Below, in pieces: positions 23,333 to 37,179 of a stretch of DNA of 64,000 nt. Source of the DNA: Helicoverpa zea (Eukaryota > Arthropoda > Insecta > Lepidoptera > Noctuidae); NCBI RefSeq assembly GCF_022581195.2, contig NC_061470.1:310001-374000 (forward strand), given 5' to 3'. The notes under the pieces are model-generated. The model did no database searches, was not told the DNA's origin, and worked only from the letters and a program-made list of their open reading frames with translations. Made by a program: the position numbers and the translations under genes. How positions within the stretch are numbered: position 1 is the stretch's first letter; every line of letters starts with the position of its first letter.

Positions 23333-26210
23333 GTATAGCTAATATATTCTGTTGTCTCGCACTCTACCGCCGCTCGATGAGCACCTTTACCTAAAGCATT
23401 TGTTTTCGTTATTGTTTTTCGCATATTCATGTGAGACATAAATGCTTTGAGTATAAATAGGTAAATGGTTAAGATATTGCCTCATCAAGTTTCTCGCGAG
23501 TTACCTTCGAGTCATTGGTGCCATTAAGCTGTGACATGTAGGTACCTACTCCTACGATGTATGTCCAATGTCCATGTACACTTAAGAGCTTGGGATTTTC
23601 AACCCAGTGAAACGAATAGTCTCTTATTCACATTTATTTATTAATTTATTTATTAATAGCATTGAGTAAATTCATGTTAATTACCAAAAATAGTAGCTGA
23701 TGGTAACAGTTTAGGATGAGTTTATTTCCATAAGCAGCGAACATGGAAAACATAGTCAACAGCGCCAGTGCAGCAACAGACGTAGCTACTACACAAACAC
23801 ATGTAGCCTAGCTCGACGAGCACCAACCAAGATAGACTAGTTGTGCGTGTGGTGCGGGCGCGGGGGGGGGAGCGGGGGCGACGCCCTGCGCCGGCCCTGG
23901 CGACCTGTCCCTGCGCGGCTAACTGTACAGCGCCGCCCTCAACCACTGACGAACTTGTACCAATACCAATTCAACAAGAGCAATAGCTGCAGTGTAACAG
24001 GACGGCTCTCGTTTGTCTACAAAGCACATCGTTGCGAAACTGCCGCACAACAAGTAGAACAACGTCGTGTGCAGTTTGTCGAGAACTGCACACAATGCAA
24101 CACCTCACGCACACACACACAGCCCCGGTTAGCTCACAATAAGTGCAGCGGCTGCAAGTCAGCGAATTCAATACATTACTCAAAATAAAGCTGAGCGTGG
24201 GTCGTTGACCCGCTCCGAATCCAGTCAGCTGCGAGCTCATTATTATTAATTAATATTGATGAAGTGGCGCGCCTTGGACTCAACACAACAGCAGTACTTC
24301 CGTCGAGTGTGTCGAGTGGCAGAGCGCGCAGCAGCCTGGCCACGTGAGGGCTGCACAGCTGCACGCTCAGCAGGGTGTATAGGTACACACCAGTATAACT
24401 CCTTCAAACTAAGAGCATTGTGAATGGATTGTGTGTGAAGATGCACGGCTGTGGGTCACGCTCTACCAGGTAGCACAGGTATCTGCTTGCCAGAGCACCG
24501 GATAGTGCATCTAATGAACATGATGAAAATGATATTTCGCTGATTATCAACGATGACAGGGTAAATCAATGCTTTAAGGTTACTGAATTGTAGGCTTATA
24601 AAGAGTCTGATTATGTAGTTCAATATACTGGTCAATACACCAATGGACTGTATTATCTGAATTAACATTGATTATTATTATAATACATCAAGCAGTGGAA
24701 GGTTTTGTGACGACGACCTAGAATTGGCAGCTAAACGACAGTATTTTATAACATTTGAACGTAGTTTACCCTGCATAGTCAGTACCTACTAAATGTAAAC
24801 AAGGTTTTTACTTAAGGTAAAAACAAGTTAGTCTTGAAGCTGACCGGTCGGTGCTAAGTGCTTGGCTTGCTAATCTCAAACGTAATTATAATGAAAATGT
24901 TTAGAGGTGGTTGTCGCGTCGCCGGCGACCTATTTGAAACGGACGCGCTCACCTTGGCTTGCCAGTACACTCAAAACCTGAGCCTATTATGATGATTATG
25001 AATATGAATGCAAGCTGTGTCCAGGCGGGCGGCTCACGCCAGTGGCCACTGTGCGGGCATGCACAACTCTTCACTAAATCACTTGTGACGTCACTCTTCT
25101 CTTTTCTAACTACTCCCTTTGTTGGATATGGGTGCAGGTGAGACAAAGAAAAAACGTGTATCATTGACGACTGTTATATTTCGAATGAAAGAATGTACGA
25201 TTGAAGTGAACATTGAATCATTGAAGTAGGTATAAACTTGGATATTTGTAAAGGAGGTATTATAATAAGGAATATACGTACATGATGCGTATATTCCAAC
25301 ACCCTTATATTCTTCCCACATGTAGTTCCTGATGAATAGCCTTATACTTATCCTTTACCTTCATTCTACCTTCGCCTCGTACTTCCTTATAGATGTACTC
25401 TCCCTGTGTATTTCTCTATGTACTACCCTTATGTACGAGTATGTTCGCCGTTCATATATGATACTCTTATGTACTTACTCATCCTGCTTACTTCCCTATA
25501 AACTACGAAAATGGCTGTTATCATGTTCGTATCCAGAAGCCGGTAGTAAGTACTAGTAGTAACTAGCACACCAACCTTCAACTAATCACCCGCAGCCGTG
25601 TGTGTCTGTGAGCCCGCAAGATATAAACTTTATGATTAGCATCACGACTTACACTTTTTATGCTATTTACATCTTCCTCTATGTAATTGAAGGTCAAGTA
25701 TCGAATATGAAAAAATAAAGTTTTTATGAAGTGTTGATGGGCATAAACAATCGCGATGAGCGCTGTCAGCATGACGTCATCAGCTCCGCGATGCTCAGCT
25801 AAATAGCACGTCTTGCTTGATTACTGCAAGCTCTCCGATACGAGTGTTGTTGTGACTTGCGTCTCGCCTTGCTGCTGTATGCCGAGGGAACGCATGCGAC
25901 CCGTGAGCGTATGTGTGTGTGTGTGTGCATTGTCGCTTCTTCAATGCGCTGTTAAGGTGACATAAAGTTGTCACATAAATCACTGAGTGCCTCGCACATT
26001 GTAATAACCAAAGTTCTTTCAAGCCTTTGGTGGCTTGTTATGGCATTCAGGGATCTGACTATTGTGGAATGACGGACACATTTTATAGCCAGGTTCATGG
26101 AATAAAAAGTTACGATTCTCGACAGAAAACTTTTTGGCAAGATTGCACATCATTATAAGCAAATATTAGGCACGTAGGTGTGCCTCAAAGCATTTAACAT
26201 TTAGCTAAGT
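23333..26210. other. Stretch without a supported gene
   Basis: I see no gene. There is a GC-rich patch at about 23850-23945 and a (TG)8 run at 25912-25927. Confidence 0.5.
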
Positions 26211-27470
26211 GATGAGTAAGCCCTGACCTAACGTAGCAGCCGCCCCCCGCGACCCCGGGCTCCGCGCCATCCTCGTCCGGGTATACTGTGAACTGGGACA
26301 GTATACTTTATACTATGGCCCTGGTGGGTACACGAGAGGTGTTCAGCAGGAATGGCGCTACTGGTGCTTGCCGCAGCGGAGCGCCGCTCGAGGATGCGAC
26401 ACACATTACCAGCTCAGCTCGCGCCAGCCATTCGGAACTAATTAAATGAAATTCTTTCCATTCTGTTGAATGCACAAACATTTGCCATTGAAACCCGCAC
26501 CTCATGAATAAGTGAAATAAAACATAACATGGTTTTGTTTCGTGAAGTATGAAGTAGGCGGTTAAAGTCCGGTTGATTATAATAAAAAGTACATCGCGGC
26601 TAAATTGGCCGTGTATGAAGTGTTATGGTCGGAGAGTCGGAGATGTGGAGCAACTCGCTCGTTTGTTCATCACACTCTGTGAGACAAAGCTAAGCATGAT
26701 GCTATTTGATCGATTTACTGGTAAAAGGATTATGCGCGATGTCACAGCCGATGACCAGAATAGTGGACTCAGGTGAGGTTGGTTCAAATGCGTCCGCCAT
26801 ATTGTGATTGATGTGCTAGCGACCAGTAAGTCATCCGTCACAACTATCTATTGGTCAGGCTCATCCTGCGAAAAGAGAAAAAGATACGAACTTAGTCTTA
26901 ACTTGGTGAAGAAGCATTATATCGCGCGACTGCACTGTAAGTGATGAAGTGTGCAGTGTCGGACGCGTGGACGACGTGCTGGCGACGCGCTCGCTCTTGT
27001 CTGGCGTGTGGGCGAGGCGCTATAATTAGCAGCTAATAATACTGAGCAGCCACAGCCGGACATGCAATATCAAGACTGTTTGTTTGTGGCTACAAACCTG
27101 TCATGTAGATTGTCTGATGCTTCACTATTATCTGGTGTTACTCATTCAGGTATAAATGGTAAGTGGTTAATCTCTTACTTAGATAGCAAATCAATAAACA
27201 GACTTATCAATTACTTAACAATTTCATACTTAGTGATTTATTACCTTGATGCCGATATCAGAAAATCATATAGCTTATTGTTGTAACGCAATTAGTTATG
27301 ATGTTATCGAATTATACGAAATGTAAAAATAATGTTTTCCTTGTTTCTTTGGCATTTTTTATAATTAACGTAGATTCGTAATACAGTTAGGCGCTCATTA
27401 CCGAACGACGATGGCGCGGAGCCCGGGGTCGCGGGGGGCGGCTGCTACGATAGGTCAGGGCTTACTCATC
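26211..27470. mobile_element. Pair of 66-bp inverted repeats 1.1 kb apart
   Basis: Bases 26211-26276 and 27405-27470 are inverted copies with about two mismatches. Each contains a very GC-rich core (CCGCCCCCCGCGACCCCGGG) and the outer motif GATGAGTAAGCCCTGACC. The space between them has no transposase. This could be a non-autonomous DNA transposon or simply two insertions of one GC-rich repeat in opposite directions. No target duplication is evident. Confidence 0.6.
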
Positions 27471-27493
27471 ATCTCATTATTAGTACGTTACCT

Positions 27494-27852
27494 GCCTTGT
27501 TGGTCTAGTTGTCGCAAGTGTGGCTGCTGAGCACGAGGTCTCGGGTTCGATTCCCGAGTCGGGCCGAAATCGCTTTGTGGGTTTTAGAAGACTTTCACAA
27601 AGCAGCCCGAAGCCTGGAAGTTGGTGATTGATTCACCCGTGCATCGGAGAGCACGTAAATGTCGGTCCTGCGCCTGATCTCTTTCCGGTCGTGTCGGATT
27701 GCCGTCCCATCGGGCTATGAGAGTGAAGGAATAGGGAGTGCACCTGTGTCTGCGCAAATGCTTGTGCACTATAATATGTCCTGCGCAGTTGGCTAATCTC
27801 CTTACATGAGAACAGCCGCCGTAGCCGATAATCGGCTAGGAGGACATCATCA
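27494..27852 (+). mobile_element. tRNA-derived SINE
   Basis: The head is tRNA-like, with an RNA polymerase III box A (TGGTCTAGTTG, 27501-27511) and box B (GGTTCGATTCC, 27543-27553) at tRNA spacing. A tRNA-unrelated body of about 270 bases follows, ending CGGCTAGGAGGACATCATCA. Box B is embedded in a T-arm-like stem (CTCGGGTTCGATTCCCGAG), but the sequence then continues as SINE body, not a tRNA 3' end, so this is not a tRNA gene. The organisation is like that of SINEs described from noctuid moths. Confidence 0.75.
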
Positions 27853-29533
27853 GGCGCTCATACAATGCGCTCATGTAGTCCGTTATCCGAAAATAGTCTC
27901 GGCCGCTTCCATCCTGCACAGATGAGTGAGCGCGGTCTACTCAGCGTCTTGCATCGGTTTGGAAACATAAGTTGTATCGCACGTACCTAGTGTTTATGAA
28001 ACATCACAGTAATGGAATAGGCAGGTAGTGTACGGTATCGCCCGCTAATCATGACCAGCATAGCATACATTATCAGACGTTTTTATCAGAAACGATTCAA
28101 TTTATTGTTTAATTTAATGTTACACAACAACGACGTAAAATAAATACTGATAGTAGATAGAGCATTGATAGTGGCACTGTACCACATACCTGGTCACACA
28201 TTCAGATCTGTGACAAACACGTCTGATAAGGTAGGTATCTTCAATCAAAGAGACAGTAGCATCCTATAATTAATCTCTTATGTTGGAGGTAGGGAAACCC
28301 TCGTTGATATAGACGTCTCACTGGAGTAATACTGTTCCCGCTTGCGAGGGATTGCTGTCTCTCGCAATTATCACGAAGACTAATAACATTCATGATGTTA
28401 GTTCCCAGGCGTGGGTCACTCGAATACACATGCATTATTCTGCACAGGGCTGAGCGACCGTGAGGCGCACACAACCACCGATGTATATTACCATCAGTAC
28501 AAACAACATACGTGTTTGTAATGTGACGTCTGCGTTAATATGCTGTGTCGCTAGGATAGCGTATTATTCTTCTTTAATGATCGTCGTGGCGAAGTAGTAC
28601 CACGGGACAGATTACTGAGTAGTATACATATTACTGGGTAATTACACTGCAACCTACTCGCCACAGCTTAGTATTATAAACATCGTTCCTGGTTATCATC
28701 ATCGTCGTACTCTTATTCCCTCACTAGGACGGCTGCTGACCACGCTGTGATAATCACCATGGTAACCACGAGTACGTAATTTCATTCCATTAGGATAATC
28801 TTCTTATTTCTAATTAGACCGTCTATTTGGCAGTTATTAACGAACTGGAGTTAATTGATTGATTAGATACAGTTGTTAATTGAGATTGATTGGTTTAAGG
28901 CACACTAATGGCAGCAATATACATTTAGCACTTAACAATTACGTGTTACCGCGAACTGCTATAATGAATGTAATCAGCTGAAAGATAAGGCTCCGAGCAT
29001 CTAACGCAAACACCTCGCTGCCAACAATACGCACAAGTTATTTGTTGAGCGATTGTAGAGAATTACTGCGACATCAGCCCGCGTGATACCTACAGCGTGC
29101 TGTAAGTACGCACGTAGCATATGTTCGTCGTCTTGTACTCTGTACTGCCTAAAACAGCTAAACTAATGAATGTTCGATCGTTATCGGAATTCCATTAAAA
29201 TTTCAATAAACCGTAGGCAAAGTTATGAAATGCGTGATAGTCGAGTAATTACCTCGAGGAACACCAATGAACATTGAAGTAAGATAACGCATGTCGGAGC
29301 GAGCTACAGCGCCGCACGGTTCTCAACTCAACTCTCCACACTGCACCTTACTGGACAAAGAACCAAGTATGAGTGTGGGTTCCATTCTAGACCAGGCAAG
29401 TACCTATGCAACTTTTCTAAGTTTGTATGTACTGCCTAAGTATATCTTGGACACCAATGACTATGTTTCGGTCGCCCCGATATAGGTATTGAAGGTCGCA
29501 CGCAGCTGTCACTTGAACATCTTTGGCATTCGT
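27853..29533. other. Stretch without a supported gene
   Basis: There is no gene I can support. A frame at 29291-29397 begins MSERATAPHGSQLNSP and ends at a GC-type donor (CCAG|GCAAGTA), but nothing else backs it. Confidence 0.45.
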
Positions 29534-29725
29534 TACGCGTAGTCGGAAGCCAGTCAGACTGACAACCGTCTTACATAGGGGCATTGGGTTGCAAAGGTAA
29601 CTGGGTTGAGGAGGTTGGACAGACAGTCGCCCTCTTGTAAAACACTGGTACTTAGCTAGATCAGCGTCTGGCTAGACTGGAAGCCGACCCCAACATAGTT
29701 GTGAAAAGACTAGGCAGATGATGAT
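29534..29725 (-). repeat. Diverged copy of a dispersed repeat also present at 55.0 kb
   Basis: Read on the minus strand it follows the same order of landmarks as 55000-55380: GTCGGCTTCCAGTCTAG, then ACCAGTGTTTTACAAGAGG, then GACTGTCTGTCCAACCTC, then CAACCCAGTTACC. The family is dispersed in moth genomes and non-coding; its type is not established here. Confidence 0.65.
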
Positions 29726-32700
29726 AACCATTTGTGCCTATTTAAAGTTAAGGTGCGTTATTTTCGTTGGAGCGAGGCTTCCGAAGTTGTATGGCGTGCA
29801 CAAACTGGCAGGACACGCAACTCCGCCGGCAGGACCGGTCCAACAGGGCGCAGCCGCCATCTTGCGGCGCTACATGCCGGGACAGGGTGGCTATGCACCG
29901 CGCACTGACCAACACACGCCTCGACAACATGAGGAAGCTCAAGCAACATGCCTTAAATGATAAATAATATAATAGCGGTACCTAAATGAATTCAATAAAC
30001 GTAGTCAAGGGCGTCAGTCGCGCGCCCACTCTAGTGAGAGGTCACTCGACGCTGACGATAGGAAATGTACAAGTTACTTAATCTGCGAGATACCTACTTC
30101 TACACTAGTTCCAGTTAGTGTCATTATTTTGAGGAGAGATGACTAAGAACTTAAGAATTTTCAAACTTAACTCCGTCTTGTCATCAAACGATATCTGGTA
30201 CTTAGCGCATCTCCTGCGACTGATGACACACGTAGACAATGCATTCAGTTGTTTGTTCGCTCAAGTGCGGCGATGATTAGCTGCAGTCAGATCACGTCGC
30301 GGAGACGATCCCGTGCTCCGTAACCTTGTTGTGTAAATATCATACACATCTGTACTATATGCATTAGGAGGTACATGTTGAACAACTTAAAGACTTGGTC
30401 AATCAACCTCGCTCGGTTTTATGGCTTACTTAATGATCCATGAATGAACATTTCATTTTGAATTGAATGATGGCCCTCCATCTTGGCCTGACTCAGTCAA
30501 AAATCAAACAAAAGACTCGACATTACATACATACGATGTTATAACGCTATCTGGACGCAATAGCTTCCAGTGCTACATTATTGTCTAGTTACGATCTAAA
30601 ATATGAAAGTAACATTCGAGCCGGCCAAGTGCGAGCCGATTGCGAATTCAGATCAATGCTTTCAATGATTACTTCACAGTCAACACACGTATCTATCATT
30701 ACCTATTTAAAATATTATTTTATTTGACTTCACATTATATTGTTAATGCAGCTGAGTCCACACGTATGTAATTAGCCATTAACATAAATATCAAGTTTTC
30801 ACACATTGCCGGAGAGACCTTGAGTTCGCTCAAACATACTACAACAATTGGTATTGTTCATTTATTTAGATTAGCCGAATATTGTCGTGACAGTGGTGTT
30901 CGTCATCGGCGCCGAGTGTTACTGCTGCCTGATCGAACTTGTTCTGCAAGTAGGAGACAAAGGCGCCCCTCACACGTCGTGCTTACTAAGTCCAATACAA
31001 TATCATCTGCACAACGGGTGTTTCGTCATCTCGTACATGTGATCTGGGACATTAGGCCCTTCACGCTCGCTAACAAAGTAAGTATATGATGACCGAAGGG
31101 GGCCCAGCGGAGGCCGGGGGGTCAGACGTACAGTCGTCGTGAGAAGTGCGGAACAGTTAGACGACCCATTTCCCCCGATACGGACAGCCGCCGGGCGCAT
31201 ACCTCGAGCTGGCTCTAGCTGTACCGTGCCGGCTCCAGACACACGCAGCTTCGTACGGTATCATACAGTGGGCAGTTCTGACCTATTCGAACATGAACTC
31301 CTTGACCACACCACACCACACGTGTATGTGTGTGTGGACTCATAGACGTGTATATTTACCTCCGGTATGCAACATCCACGAGTGCGTGTTTTCGAATCAT
31401 ATTTTTCAATCCCCGGTATAAGAGTGTCACCCTATTGCAGAGCACAGATGAACAAGGTTTTTACTCGCTTCGTCAACAGAATCGAATGCAGAAGGTTCAC
31501 AGACAACAGACGAGCACAGCAGTTACGCAATAACTTCCTATTTGGAGTCGGACGGTTATCTGACATCAATTCACGTCAATTAAGGCTAGACGGTAACTGT
31601 AAGATAATATGCAACTTCGCCGATGTCATCATGTTCGTTATGCTGGGGCTAGAGCATCACCACATAACATTGTTTTCGTCCAGAGGGCGCAGTATGCCTT
31701 CTGAAGTTCGCCCTGAGCTAAGCAGGCTGCAGGGCCCGGGGTCCTTGCCATCCGCAGGTAATTGCTCTCGACCGATTAGCAAGACAAATGGCTGCCACTG
31801 CACAAATAACACGTTGCTATGGCAACAAGCCGTGTTGATATATGTATCCGCCGCAGCCGGCCGGACCGGTCGAGATAAAGTATACGTATTTAATAAACTT
31901 ATTGGTGCATCAGAGTATCTCATTGTCCATCCATTGTGTCCGACCGCGACAGACAATCTGTTGGCTTACAATAACAACGCTGCACTTGTAATAATTATGC
32001 TTTCGAAAATTTGGCCACTTGCATATTGTGCTTGATATGTTTTACAATTACCACGGAAGCGAGGAGCATAATTATCATCGCGTAAACCACTGATAGTCAA
32101 CTAGCGAGTGATAAGTGTCACCACTTACGTCGTGAAGTTATTTTCGTGTAACCTTGACGTAAGCATGACATTAGAGAAACAAGTAGTGGCTTGGACTTTG
32201 ATTACAAACCTTCACTACTCGTACGGCAATACCGACGTCATTAAACTGCTGAACAACAAACTAAATCTGTTATGTGTGACTTAGCAGTGAGGAGTTCCCG
32301 CCGAGCGCTGACGACTCGAGCTGCGTGACTTCCGAGCCGCGGCAGCGTGAGCAGTGAGTGCAGCAGGGAGACGGCACTGGTCGCGAGCCAGCGCGGGTGA
32401 CATAACGCGACACGTAACGCGCGGTAACAGGCCCCGCCGTGACGCGACCCGCACAATGTGAGAAAGTAATGGAATCGTTCACACACACACAATGCTCACA
32501 GTTAGCGCACAAAAACTATGGGATGCGCAGGCGCAATATCACTGTCACTGGGTGACTGGAGCGACATGTAGCGACACGCAGGCGTCGACCACGACAGCCA
32601 AAACTTTTTTGATTGATCTAGCTTTAATATTGATGGTAATTATCGTTCTACCCATAAAACATATCGTCTTGTATGGGCTGCATTTAAGATTGTCATCAGC

Positions 32701-34970
32701 AGTTACTAGTAGGTATAAGTTACAAGTAACTACTATGCACTTATTTCTAACAACGTCAGTAGGTGCTACATATTTCATAGTTTATTGATCTTAGCAATCA
32801 CTTCATTCTATCACAGCATTCAAAGGACACCGCTAATAAAAATCGCAGAATTCATTTATTAAGGTTATTATCATAAAAGTGAATTACAAATTAATCACAA
32901 CAGTTAGCTACAACAGAGGCGATTTCTGCGTAGGTTGTACTGAGTCAGCTATCTCACCGGGCACAGCGCTTTGCATACATTTCCTATCAAAGTGTTCTAT
33001 TAGTTTCTCAGGAATAAGTCCGGCGAGTGAGGCGAGGGTGCCTGGCCCGACTGCTAAAGACCGCGCCGAACGCATTCATTAGTTCAGCTCATTAGAACAC
33101 GTGCAGGACCAGCCGTGACCACGTCATTGTAATCGCTTAGCTTCACCCTGCGCCCTGAACCAATCGCTTAACATTACTTACGGCTCATCAGCAGGACTCG
33201 GCTCTACTCTCCAGACAGCTAAAGTGATACACAGAGGGTAAGCTTGAAAGGCTGAGCCAACGGCACTGTACCGACCTCCTTACAACACGGTTAGATATCC
33301 AAGCCATTAAAAGCCTAGCTCATAATTTAAAGAATGCATAATTATAGAAAGTCATAAGCATAAAGTTAATTTGCACAGAAATAGTCCATTCTTATGTTGA
33401 TGTAATTAGGCTTGTGTTCACACTACACTTTCTACACGCCTCTCCGACTGTTGACTGGTAGCTGAAACATTACATTTTATTATTAGGAACATGCTTAGGC
33501 AATCGTTTTGATCGACCTCGATGTACTGCAAATAGAGCAGCCTTAAGATTTTGTTAATTCTGCTATGGCTAGCCTCAGTGTCTGTGATGTGATGAGTGTG
33601 TTAATAATAGCAACCGCGAGTGTTACATATTGATGACGAGGCTCGGGCTAGCGAAGACCGACCCGCCAAGCAGCTCTGCGGCATGCACCACAATATCGGC
33701 GAAATGTTTGCTCACGTTCTACTGGGCAAGCGTGTTGCCCGTGCAAACTCACATCCTCATGGTTCGTAAAGTTTTGTGAGAAGACAAACAGAATCAACAC
33801 AAAATAAACTGAAAGTCGTCGGTCGTCTGAGCACTTTGAAGTGGACGGAGCTATTTGAGTAAGTTTACGAGCCCATGCGGGAGGTATACGGCACCTGCAT
33901 CACTGTTACCGTTCGCTTTGAAACATTTGAGGGCTGGGATTTATCGCTACTTGAAATACTTTACTACAAGACTTGGAGTATGAGTCATGCCTCTAATTTT
34001 ACATGTGTGTGTCGCCGGCCTACTCGTCTTATTATAAAAACAAAAACATTACCAGTTAATCTCGTTAATATCCTTTATCCTCAAGTTGTTTGATTCGGAG
34101 AACTACCTCGAAGGCGAGGTGAGACATGTCCGCAACCTGAATGCCAAGCAGCCGCCACACTGAGCTCGCCAGGAAACCATTCATAGCATACTTACCCTTC
34201 TGTGTCTCCATGTATATTACTTAATCTGAGCCGGTGGCTGGAGTTGCTGAACAAAATATATGTCTTTCTTGTCCTATACAGCTCTGATAGGATAGATGGC
34301 TGATTGCATATTGTTTCTACAACACGCTTCAGCAGGCAGCCAAGTTACCATGACCAATGAATAAAAACAAATCAGCATTTTCATCATTAATCGGAAGCCA
34401 CAGAATCCTGTTTTAAACTGAATTAGTTGTGGGTATCGCATATTTGACACGAAAGTGAATCCAAACAACATCATGGCCGGCGAGTGAGCGTCGAGTAATG
34501 TCATTAGTTTAGCCGAAAGTGCGCACACGCACTGTGCGGCACATGTTGAGTGTGTGACGTCACGCGCACACAATGCCCTCAGGCTCACGCGAGTAGATTC
34601 ACCATGCGCTTGTCTGCACGATAAACAAACGTGTTCGCCTTTTGGGACACAATAAAAAAAATCAATAAACATTCATTTGCAATTCAGTTTTGTGCAGATT
34701 GCATGATGATGACTCGTAGATTGTTGTTATGCGATGCTTAGATTAAAATAAAATAAAGTTCTGTTAGCCTAGAACGTCATCAATATATGCACAGTTACAT
34801 AACATTACAACTTGATCGAATTACCTTTCGTTCTTTGCAAAAGTTACTTTAAATTGTTTCCTGGTTATTTATTATTATTTATTAAGAGTATGTTCATGAT
34901 GTTACAGTCTGTTCTGATCATGTAGGTCTGCAGAGCACTGTGGCAAGAGTGAGTGTGGTGGCGTCATTTC
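29726..34970. other. Stretch without a supported gene
   Basis: I see no gene. The longest frame (31367-32035, 222 codons, +) has no recognisable motif. A clean donor, CAAA|GTAAGTA, lies at about 31079. A GC-rich patch lies at about 31095-31240. Confidence 0.45.
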
Positions 34971-35292
34971 TACGCTAGACGCACCGAGCATGAGCGGAGC
35001 ACGAGCCGAACAAAATTCGTCTAGTGTGGACCAACTTACTTAGCCTACGAGCGCGCTGCGAGCATGTCGTTCGTGCTCGGCTGCGTTCTGCCTGTTGTCG
35101 GCTTGGTTGGCTGCAACAGCAGCGGCTACTGCAATATTATTAATATCGTCTATATTCGCCAAGAGCCGCGAACTCACTGCGGAAAACTACGTTCGAGAAC
35201 AGTGATCGTCGTAGGTTAGTTGTACGTCCACATTTGACGCTGCGAACGACGGCTCCGCTTGTGCTTCGCTCGTGCTCGGTTCGTCTAGCGTA
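34971..35292. mobile_element. ~320-bp MITE with imperfect ~40-bp inverted repeats
   Basis: The left end begins TACGCTAGACGCACCGAGCA and the right end finishes TCGGTTCGTCTAGCGTA. Behind these the arms stay complementary through GAGCGGAGCACGAGCC. The interior has further partial copies (TTCGTCTAGTGTGGACC and GAGCGCGCTGCGAGCA). No coding capacity. The target duplication is unclear. Confidence 0.65.
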
Positions 35293-36977
35293 GACCCGCC
35301 TTTATGGCGCCGCGGCGATCAGTCAGCGCGGGTTGCAATAGAGCCGTGGCGTGGGCGTCACCCGCCGGCGACCGTAACACTTACGTCGTTAGAAAGCTCC
35401 GCGGCTTGCAGCCTATTGATTCATGTTGTTAGCGCTATGGGAGGATTGCACCAAATCATTGATTACATCTGTTGTATTAGAGCGGAACACTCCACAATAG
35501 TCGGTATCGGCTGTGAATACACGCTACACGGACCGCCGACCATTCCATATCAGATATTATGAGACGAAAATTTACTCAACAATGACAGCGAAAAATTGTA
35601 AATTTGCTGAAATTTCCAAAACATAAGCAACACGCAACGACAGGGGAGGACACGCAACGGTTACGCAGCGAGTATTTAGGTAACAAGTACTTGGTTTTGC
35701 TCAACCGACAAAGTTCAACAATTAAGATAACACAGTAATTGTGATTGTTTACCGCGATTTGTACAAGATGTTCACACAAAGTTATTAACATCATATGCTG
35801 GAGAGGCTGCGCATAGTTTCCCAATTACTGTAAGTAGGCAGTTTACGCATTCCACAAAAATTGCTGCAAGTGTAGCAACGTGATGTCGTTGTGCGCCGCG
35901 TAGCAACCAAACCGCATTGAGATTATACTAATTGAACGCATCGTGATTGTGCTCGCTGTAGCGTTGCCGTAGTGTTGTCTTAGCGTGGCCGTGGTGTAGC
36001 GTGGGAAGCGGATCCCTTTTTCAGTGAAACGCCACCGAATTCTTTACTAATAGGGATCATCATCTTCTTGCCTCTTCATCATCTCTAGACCTCTGGGATA
36101 GTTCTAGCATTTCATAGTCTTCCTTGCCTACAAATATTATGTACGAGCTCTTAAGATCAACCTTCCTTGAACATATCTTCTTACTGGATATCTCGTCATC
36201 GTACACATACTAAGTTAATAGTGGTGGGTCCCCCATGACGTCACTCCTGGGCGGTGTTGCCAGCGCTCACTCATGCCGCTTAAGTAATGGGCACGCATCG
36301 TGATCAACTGGTTACAGCAGACATGAAACCACTTATGTATTCGGTACACTCCAATGAGGAAACCATTTACTAAATCGACTCAGACTCAACCGTTTATATT
36401 TAGATGAATTTGTATCGGGCAGTCTTCTACAGTGTTTACTATTATTCATTCTAAAAAAACGAAAGGCCGCGTCGTGTTTACACGATTTGAATGGCTACCG
36501 CGCGCAATCACCCGTGCCGGAGGTCAGCACGCCGGCGCTGCACTCGATTCGATAACAAATTAGCCTCCGCATCCTCGGACAGGAGAGCTGATCACCCATC
36601 AATAGAACATCAGCGCGGACCCTGAACTCTCCTGTTATAACAATTTATCTTCGTCGGTGTCAGTACCTAATCCGGCGAAGTGTGAGCGCAGCATCCTCAC
36701 TGACACACACTGTCATGTTGTGTAGTGAAGTCGCAGCGTTAAACTCCATTATAATTGCTACAAAGTACTGAAATAATTACACATGGATGGCCATGGCACA
36801 ACGGAGAATGGCTATTTAATATTAATTAACAATTAATTCTGAATGATAAACATAATCACCCAGCAATTAGCATCAAGTCACGAATTTGCAACAGACACGA
36901 CACGCGTCTGACATCTGATGATATTTGGCCCTCTCGGAGTCTGAGCTGAGAGTAGTGTCTCTGCACAATATAAATAA
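35293..36977. other. Stretch without a supported gene
   Basis: I see nothing recognisable. Confidence 0.5.
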
Positions 36978-37179
36978 CTAGCTGGTGCCCGCGACTTCGT
37001 CTGCGCAGGTTTAGTATTTCGAACAATATGTTTACAAATTGTAGCCTATGTGTTATTCTGATGTATATGCTATATTATTGTAGTTTCATTAAAATCCATT
37101 CAGTAGTTTTTGCGTGAAAGAGTAACAAACATCCATACATCCATACATACAAACTTTCGCGTTTATAATATTAGTAGGA
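36978..37179 (-). mobile_element. Short Helitron-like element (TC...CTAG)
   Basis: On the minus strand it begins TCCTACTAATATTATAAACG after an A and ends CACCAGCTAG before a T. The block GAAGTCGCGGGCACCAGCTAG at the 3' end and the stretch containing AAAACTACTGAATGGATTTT are typical of this dispersed lepidopteran family. No coding capacity. Confidence 0.75.

Noticed and set aside
27494..27570. tRNA gene
   Set aside because: Box A and box B are present but there is no complete cloverleaf 3' half ending in an acceptor stem, and the sequence continues into a conserved SINE body.
29291..29397. Possible first exon MSERATAPHGSQLNSP with a GC-type donor
   Set aside because: A GC donor alone is weak evidence, and no following exon in the right phase was found.
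31367..32035. 222-codon open frame on +
   Set aside because: The longest frame in the gene-poor part, but composition is unremarkable, there is no recognised motif and no supporting splice or promoter context. One frame of this length is expected to arise by chance in 64 kb with moderate probability.
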